Shown here: one piece after another, positions 14,295-19,798 of the stretch
Numbering within the stretch: the stretch's first letter is position 1
Layout: the number at the start of each line of letters is the position of its first letter
NCBI GenBank assembly: GCA_007126835.1
Contig: SLAO01000009.1
Location: 1 to 19,798, forward strand
Length of the DNA: 19,798 nucleotides
Reading direction: 5' to 3'
Source of the DNA: Nitriliruptorales bacterium
GTDB taxonomy: Bacteria; Actinomycetota; Nitriliruptoria; Euzebyales; Egibacteraceae
The notes under the pieces: generated by a model
The model's input: only the letters and a program-made list of their open reading frames with translations
Databases searched by the model: none
What the model was told of the DNA's origin: nothing
Program-made: the position numbers and the translations under genes

Positions 14295-15677
14295 TCACGA
14301 GGCGACGGGTTCGAGCCGAGCGGTGAAATGGCGCAACCACCGGGGTTGCCAAACGATGTGATAGCCCCGCAACTGGTCCGCGCGACGCGCCACGGCGTCG
14401 ATGACCTCAGCGACGTAGTCGACGTGGCTTTGGGTGTACACCCGGCGCGGCAGCGCCAACCGCACCAGCTCGTGCGGCGCGGGCGTGTCGACTGCGTCAG
14501 GGCTTGGGCGACCGAACATCAGCGTCCCGATCTCGACCCCACGCACACCCCCCTCCAGGTAGAGGGCGCATGCCAGGGCCTGCGCCGGCAGCTGCTGGGC
14601 GGGGATGTGGTCAAGCAGTGCCCCCGCATCCAGGTACACCGCATGGCCGCCGGGTGGGCGCACAGTCGGGACGCCTGCGGCCTCGGCGGCGTCGGCGAGG
14701 TACTCGGCGGTGCGGACCCGGTAGCGCAGGTACGCCGGGTCGGTCACCTCGGCCAGACCCTGCGCGAGCGCGTCGAGGTCACGTCCCGCCAGCCCGCCGT
14801 AGGTGGGAAACCCCTCCGTGAGGATGAGCTGGGTGCGGCAGCGCTCGGCGAGGTCGGCGTCGCGCATCGCGAGAAGCCCGCCGATGTTGCCGAGCCCGTC
14901 CTTCTTCAGGCTGATCGTGCAGCCGTCGGCCAGGCCGAACGCCTCCCGCGCGACGTCGCGGGGATGCGCGTCGGCGTACCCCTCCTCTCGCTGGATGACG
15001 AACCAGGCGTTCTCGGCGAACCGGCACGCGTCGAGGAACAGGGGGATCCCATGGCGGTCGCACACCGCTCGAACCGCGCGCAGGTTGGCCATCGAAACGG
15101 GCTGGCCCCCGCCGGAGTTGTTGGTGATCGTCACCATCACCAGGGGCACCGCCCCGGACCCGACCTGGGTGATCGTCCGCTCGAGGGCCTCGGCGTCGAG
15201 GTTGCCCTTGAACGGTTCCTCCGAGCGCAGATCGCGCCCCTCGGGACATACGAGGTCGCGCGCCTCGGCTCCGGTGACCTCGACGTTCGCACGGGTCGTG
15301 TCGAAGTGGGTGTTGTTGGGGACCACGGTGCCTGGCCGCGCGAGCTCGCCGAACAGGATGCGCTCGGCCGCTCGACCCTGATGGGTGGGGATGACGTGCT
15401 CCATGCCGGTCAGGTCGCCCACAGCCGACTCGAAGCGACGGAACGACCGGGCTCCTGCGTAGGATTCGTCGCCCCGCATCAGCGCGGCCCACTGCTCGGT
15501 TGACATCGCCCCCGTGCCCGAGTCGGTGAGCAAGTCGATGAGGACGTCGTCCGCGTCGAGGTTGAACAGGTTGTGGCCCGCCGTGCGCAGCGCCGCCTCG
15601 CGGTCCGCGCGTGTGGTGAAGCGCAGCGGATCCACGGAGCGGATCTGGAACGGTTCGATGATCGTGCGGTATGCCAC
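14295..15677 (-). CDS. tnaA: Tryptophanase (L-tryptophan indole-lyase)
   Basis: The enzyme uses PLP to split L-tryptophan into indole, pyruvate and ammonia. The 460-residue product is a full-length beta-eliminating lyase with the PLP lysine at Lys259 in ISLKKDGLGN (Lys257 in tyrosine phenol-lyase). Two positions separate tryptophanase from tyrosine phenol-lyase: Ile383 in GVEIGTL, where phenol-lyases have the phenol-binding Arg381, and His450 in LRHFTARL, where phenol-lyases have Phe448 and E. coli TnaA has His463. Both point to tryptophan as substrate. Start GTG 15677 has GAGGAGG six bases upstream; an in-frame extension to 15986 overlaps the divergent quinone oxidoreductase and is rejected. 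No TnaC-like leader or adjacent tryptophan permease is seen, so regulation differs from the enteric operon. Indole could serve as a signal, or the enzyme could simply feed on tryptophan. Confidence 0.9.
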   Translation of the reverse strand: MAYRTIIEPFQIRSVDPLRFTTRADREAALRTAGHNLFNLDADDVLIDLLTDSGTGAMSTEQWAALMRGDESYAGARSFRRFESAVGDLTGMEHVIPTHQGRAAERILFGELARPGTVVPNNTHFDTTRANVEVTGAEARDLVCPEGRDLRSEEPFKGNLDAEALERTITQVGSGAVPLVMVTITNNSGGGQPVSMANLRAVRAVCDRHGIPLFLDACRFAENAWFVIQREEGYADAHPRDVAREAFGLADGCTISLKKDGLGNIGGLLAMRDADLAERCRTQLILTEGFPTYGGLAGRDLDALAQGLAEVTDPAYLRYRVRTAEYLADAAEAAGVPTVRPPGGHAVYLDAGALLDHIPAQQLPAQALACALYLEGGVRGVEIGTLMFGRPSPDAVDTPAPHELVRLALPRRVYTQSHVDYVAEVIDAVARRADQLRGYHIVWQPRWLRHFTARLEPVAS

Positions 15678-15861
15678 GCGCTGCCTCCTCGCCTCGGGAG
15701 GCGTATCGTGCCCGCCGCGGCAGCCGCACAGCGAGGTGCCCGCACAAAAGGCCAGCGGTGAGCGGCCGGCAGGTGCAGCCATTGGGTAGGCTCGCGCGCC
15801 GAACCGGCGAAGCACGCCGACCCGCGCCGGACACCCAGGCGCTCTTCGAACGGAGGTCAAC

Positions 15862-16830
15862 ATGCGAGCGATCCGGATCCACGAATTCGGCGGCCCTGAC
15901 GTCATGCAGCTCGAGGACGTCCCCACGCCCGAGCCCGGCGAGGGGCAGATCCGTATCGACGTCGCAGCCGCCGGCGTGAACTTCATCGACGTCTACCAGC
16001 GCACCGGGCTGTATCCCATGCAGCTGCCCTACATCCCCGGCATGGAGGCGGCGGGCACCGTCGACGCCGTGGGCCCCGGCGTGTCGGGCGTCGCGGTCGG
16101 CGACCGGGTCGCTCACGGGTTCGTGCCCGGGGGCTACGCCGAGCAGCAGGTCGTGCCAGCCGACCGGGCGGTCGCCGTGCCCGACGAGGTCACGTTCGAG
16201 ACCGCTGCGGCGGTGATGCTGCAAGGGTTGACCGCGCACTACCTGACGACGTCCACCTTCCCGCTCGAAGTCGGGCACACCGCGCTGGTGCACGCCGGCG
16301 CCGGTGGGGTCGGCCTGCTGCTGATCCAACTCGCCGCGCGTAGCGGCGCCACCGTGTACGCCACAACCTCCACGGAGGAGAAGGCAGCTCTGGCGCGCGC
16401 CGCCGGAGCCACCGAGGTCATCCGTTACGACCAGGTTCTCGTCGACCAGGAGGTGGAGCGACTGACCGGCGGCCGAGGTGTCGACGTGGTGTACGACTCG
16501 GTGGGCAAGGACACGTTCGAGGCCTCACTGGCGAGCCTGACCCGACGCGGGATGCTGGTGCTGTTCGGGCAGTCGAGCGGGCCGGCGCCGATGTTCGACC
16601 CGCAACGGTTGAACGCCGCGGGGGGACTGTTCCTGACGCGACCGAGCCTCGCCCACTACACAGCGACTGCCGAGGAACTGGCTTGGCGGGCCAGCGACCT
16701 GTTCGGCTGGATCCGCAACGGTGACCTCGAGGTGCGCATCGGCGAGACCCACCCTCTGGAGGATGCTGCTGAGGCACACCGTCGCCTGGAGGGACGAGCC
16801 ACCACCGGCAAGGTGCTGCTGCAGGTCTGA
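15862..16830 (+). CDS. qor: NADPH:quinone oxidoreductase, zinc-independent MDR family
   Basis: Qor-type enzymes reduce quinones or alkenals with NADPH in the cytoplasm. The 322-residue product has the medium-chain dehydrogenase layout: N-terminal catalytic domain (MRAIRIHEFGGPDVMQLEDV, VNFIDVYQRTGLY, PYIPGMEAAG) without the structural and catalytic zinc cysteines, then a Rossmann domain with AGAGGVG at residues 145-151, and the family end GKVLLQV. The VNFIDVYxRxGLY signature is typical of E. coli Qor and zeta-crystallin. ATG 15862 has GGAGGT four bases upstream. A TAGGCT box at 15787-15792 could be the -10 of its promoter, giving a ~60-nt leader. It is divergent from tryptophanase across 184 bp and is followed by a long gap before the BCCT gene. 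Confidence 0.93.
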   Translation: MRAIRIHEFGGPDVMQLEDVPTPEPGEGQIRIDVAAAGVNFIDVYQRTGLYPMQLPYIPGMEAAGTVDAVGPGVSGVAVGDRVAHGFVPGGYAEQQVVPADRAVAVPDEVTFETAAAVMLQGLTAHYLTTSTFPLEVGHTALVHAGAGGVGLLLIQLAARSGATVYATTSTEEKAALARAAGATEVIRYDQVLVDQEVERLTGGRGVDVVYDSVGKDTFEASLASLTRRGMLVLFGQSSGPAPMFDPQRLNAAGGLFLTRPSLAHYTATAEELAWRASDLFGWIRNGDLEVRIGETHPLEDAAEAHRRLEGRATTGKVLLQV

Positions 16831-17289
16831 CGCGCAGGTCCCCCAAGCCCGTCCGGCCGGGGCGTGAGCGCCGTCCCCGTGGGCACGGCCTCTCGACCCG
16901 GCCGGTCGGTCGCCGTACTGTGCGCTGAACGCACGCTCACCTGGCCCTCTGACCACCGACGGCGCGTCCGCACGGCCGTTCGCCGACCCGCCGGGGGCTC
17001 CACGCCCACGCCGGGCGCTCGGGATGATCGGCCGACGCCGGAGTTCGGATGCGCAAGCGCCGGCCTTGGCCACGCGACCATGCCGCCGACCGCGGTGGTC
17101 GTGTCGGCGGTGCGCTTCTTGCCTCCACAGCCATGTCGGTTAGGGTCCGAGCCAGTCAGATCACCAAGAGTCCGAGTCTGCTGGGCCATCGCGCGTGGCC
17201 CTCGACTCGGTCGAGTACCCCTGTTGCGTGCGTGCGGTGTCGCGGTGCTCGGGCAGGGCGGGTGCCACGGGCGGATGGGAGGAAGCCTC
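16831..17289. other. 459-bp gap without a convincing gene; long leader of the BCCT gene
   Basis: Open frames exist on both strands here but none has a ribosome binding site plus protein-like composition; they are rich in Arg, Pro and Ala, as expected of non-coding high-GC DNA. The stretch 17055-17117 can fold as a nested structure: AAGCGC (17055-17060) pairs with GCGCTT (17112-17117), enclosing CCGCCGAC (17083-17090) paired with GTCGGCGG (17103-17110). No known riboswitch class is recognised. No terminator for qor is obvious just after 16830. Confidence 0.55.
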
Positions 17290-18945
<1,656 letters not shown>

Positions 18946-18962
18946 CGGGAGGGAGTCAGCAC

Positions 18963-19442
18963 ATGAACGAGGCGATGAACCGGATACTGGTCGGGACGGA
19001 CGCGTCGGAAGCGTCCGTGGAGGCGCTGCGCACGGCGGCCGAGGAAGCTCGCATGCGTGGCGCCACGCTGGAGGTGGTGCACGCGTTCGATCCGCCCGAC
19101 CAGACCACCGCCTTTCCCGTGCCCCCCGAGCGGGGCAAGGACAAAGCGGATCTCGAGAAGGCCAGGAACGCCGCCAACTCAAGGCTCGGCGAGTGGTTGA
19201 AGGGCCTCGACGTGGATCTGTCCGACATCAAGGTGGAGTGGAGCGTGGTTGCGGACAAGCGCCCCAGCCGGGCGCTCGTCGAGCGTTCCAACGACGCCGA
19301 CCTCGTCGTCGTGGGCTCACGCGGGCGGGGCGGGTTCGCCGGGCTCCGCCTGGGCTCCGTGAGCGAGCAGGTGGCCCGTCACGCGCGTGCCCCCGTGCTC
19401 GTCGTGCGGCCTAGCACCTCGGAGAAGGTCGACAAGTCGTAG
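18963..19442 (+). CDS. Universal stress protein, UspA family, ATP-binding type
   Basis: The 159-residue product is a single Usp domain: ILVGTDASEASVEAL at the N terminus with Asp13, a helical middle, VVADKRPSRALVERSNDADLVVVGSRGRGG, and a complete ATP-binding motif G-x2-G-x9-G-S (Gly118, Gly121, Gly131-Ser132). It should therefore bind ATP as a dimer in the cytoplasm. Start ATG 18963 has GGAGGG nine bases upstream. With 17 bp between it and the BCCT gene, the two are surely co-transcribed. Usp proteins are often paired with transporters; TeaD, which lies with the Halomonas ectoine carrier TeaABC and modulates it, is a precedent, so control of the BCCT carrier is a reasonable inference. Confidence 0.93.
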   Translation: MNEAMNRILVGTDASEASVEALRTAAEEARMRGATLEVVHAFDPPDQTTAFPVPPERGKDKADLEKARNAANSRLGEWLKGLDVDLSDIKVEWSVVADKRPSRALVERSNDADLVVVGSRGRGGFAGLRLGSVSEQVARHARAPVLVVRPSTSEKVDKS

Positions 19443-19453
19443 CGTCCCGCGGC

Positions 19454-19487
19454 TTGCTGCGGTCTCTGGCTGTCAGCACCGCAGCAA
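19454..19487 (+). terminator. 10-bp stem-loop after the UspA gene
   Basis: TTGCTGCGGT (19454-19463) and ACCGCAGCAA (19478-19487) are exact reverse complements with a 14-nt loop. It begins 12 nt after the UspA stop codon. There is no T run directly after it, so it may be a 3'-end stabilising hairpin upstream of the main terminator. Confidence 0.55.
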
Positions 19488-19493
19488 AGGGAT

Positions 19494-19521
19494 GGGCCCG
19501 GCCGGCCGGCCGGGCCCGTTT
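19494..19521 (+). terminator. Intrinsic terminator of the BCCT-UspA unit
   Basis: The 24-bp perfect palindrome at 19494-19517 (left arm GGGCCCGGCCGG) is followed by GTTTT. It lies 51 bp after the UspA stop and before the convergent DUF4870 gene. The T run is on the plus strand only, so it ends the BCCT-UspA transcript. Confidence 0.8.
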
Positions 19522-19547
19522 TCGCGGCGGGAGGTGTGACGGTCGGC

Positions 19548-19798
19548 CTACTTGACGAGCCGCAAGGTCAGGGGGTAGCGGTACCCGCTGCCGTCTGACG
19601 CGCGGACGCCTGCGATGATCACCAGCACGAACCAGGCGATCGCCACGGCGAGCGCGGCGGGGATGATCACCAGCAAGCCGACCCCGAGTGTCACGATCGT
19701 GAGGACGACCGCTGCGAGCGCGTAGATCAGGATGCTCAGGTTGAAGTTGAGCGCTTCCCGCGCTTCCTGCTGGGCGAAGGGGTCGTCGCGGCTGACGA
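19548..19798 (-). CDS. DUF4870 membrane protein (partial, C-terminal part)
   Basis: The gene enters from the right edge and stops at 19548-19550. The visible 82 residues read DPFAQQEAREALNFNLSILIY, then two hydrophobic helices (ALAAVVLTIVTLGVGLLVIIP and a segment around AVAIAWFVLVIIAGVRA), and end in YRYPLTLRLVK. The pattern xxQxREALNFxLSxxIY followed by two helices, a GxxYRYPxxxRxV end and this helix spacing is characteristic of DUF4870 (Tic20-like) proteins. They are small integral membrane proteins of unknown function, usually about 100-130 residues, so only the N-terminal helix and start are missing. It is convergent with the UspA gene. Confidence 0.85.
   Translation of the reverse strand, partial: VSRDDPFAQQEAREALNFNLSILIYALAAVVLTIVTLGVGLLVIIPAALAVAIAWFVLVIIAGVRASDGSGYRYPLTLRLVK

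Noticed and set aside
15678..15861. Search for a TnaC-type regulatory leader peptide before tryptophanase
   Set aside because: No short frame with a conserved Trp and following Pro, and no boxA/rut-like region was found.
14779..16329. 516-residue minus-strand open frame over tnaA and qor
   Set aside because: Out-of-frame shadow of tryptophanase running on into the antisense of qor; very high Arg/Pro content.
16937..17134. 65-residue minus-strand open frame in the gap
   Set aside because: Arg/Pro/Ala-rich, no hydrophobic core, no family resemblance; coding status not supportable.

Overview
The window is very GC-rich (roughly 70%), with GTG and TTG starts, strong GGAGG-type ribosome binding sites and heavy use of G/C in third codon positions. 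This points to a high-GC actinobacterium. The mix of a BCCT osmolyte carrier paired with a universal stress protein, a GH65 disaccharide phosphorylase and a tryptophanase would fit a salt- or alkali-tolerant deep-branching lineage such as the Nitriliruptoria, but that placement is inference. No rRNA, tRNA, CRISPR array, transposase, integrase or phage gene was seen; this looks like ordinary chromosome.

Layout. 1-489 (-) is the N-terminal part of a 4Fe-4S dicluster protein of the hydrogenase/sulfur reductase beta-subunit type, carrying a three-copy 9-residue repeat. 662-1471 (+) is a membrane-anchored SGNH/GDSL esterase, ending 5 bp from a convergent UMF1-type MFS transporter (1477-2829, -). 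Divergent from that is a small basic two-helix membrane protein (3007-3462, +). 3496-10447 is a carbohydrate block: GH65 phosphorylase (-), an acidic lipoprotein (+), a SIRT5-like sirtuin (+), alpha-phosphoglucomutase (-) and an aldose 1-epimerase (+). The enzymes form a plausible route from a disaccharide through glucose 1-phosphate and free glucose into central metabolism, but the beta-phosphoglucomutase a GH65 enzyme would need is not in the window.

10467-13692 holds a 28-bp perfect palindrome (terminator), a 70-residue two-helix membrane protein on the minus strand, uracil-DNA glycosylase (TTG start), a conserved-looking hypothetical, an aldo/keto reductase and a small membrane-anchored protein with an OB-fold-like domain. 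A 16-bp direct repeat and a dyad sit in the divergent gap between the last two. 13709-15677 (-) holds an unrecognised protein made of two tandem copies of a ~70-residue beta-rich domain, and a tryptophanase whose diagnostic active-site residues separate it from tyrosine phenol-lyase. 15862-16830 (+) is a zinc-free quinone oxidoreductase. After a 459-bp gap without a convincing gene comes a two-gene unit, BCCT transporter plus UspA (17290-19442, +), closed by a GC-rich terminator. The window ends inside a DUF4870 membrane protein (-).

Nothing here amounts to a clear new multi-gene system. The best leads are the duplicated-domain protein, the direct repeat between the aldo/keto reductase and the OB-fold-like gene, the structured leader in front of the BCCT gene, and a recurrent TAnnnT box 6-8 nt before start codons that suggests leaderless transcripts.
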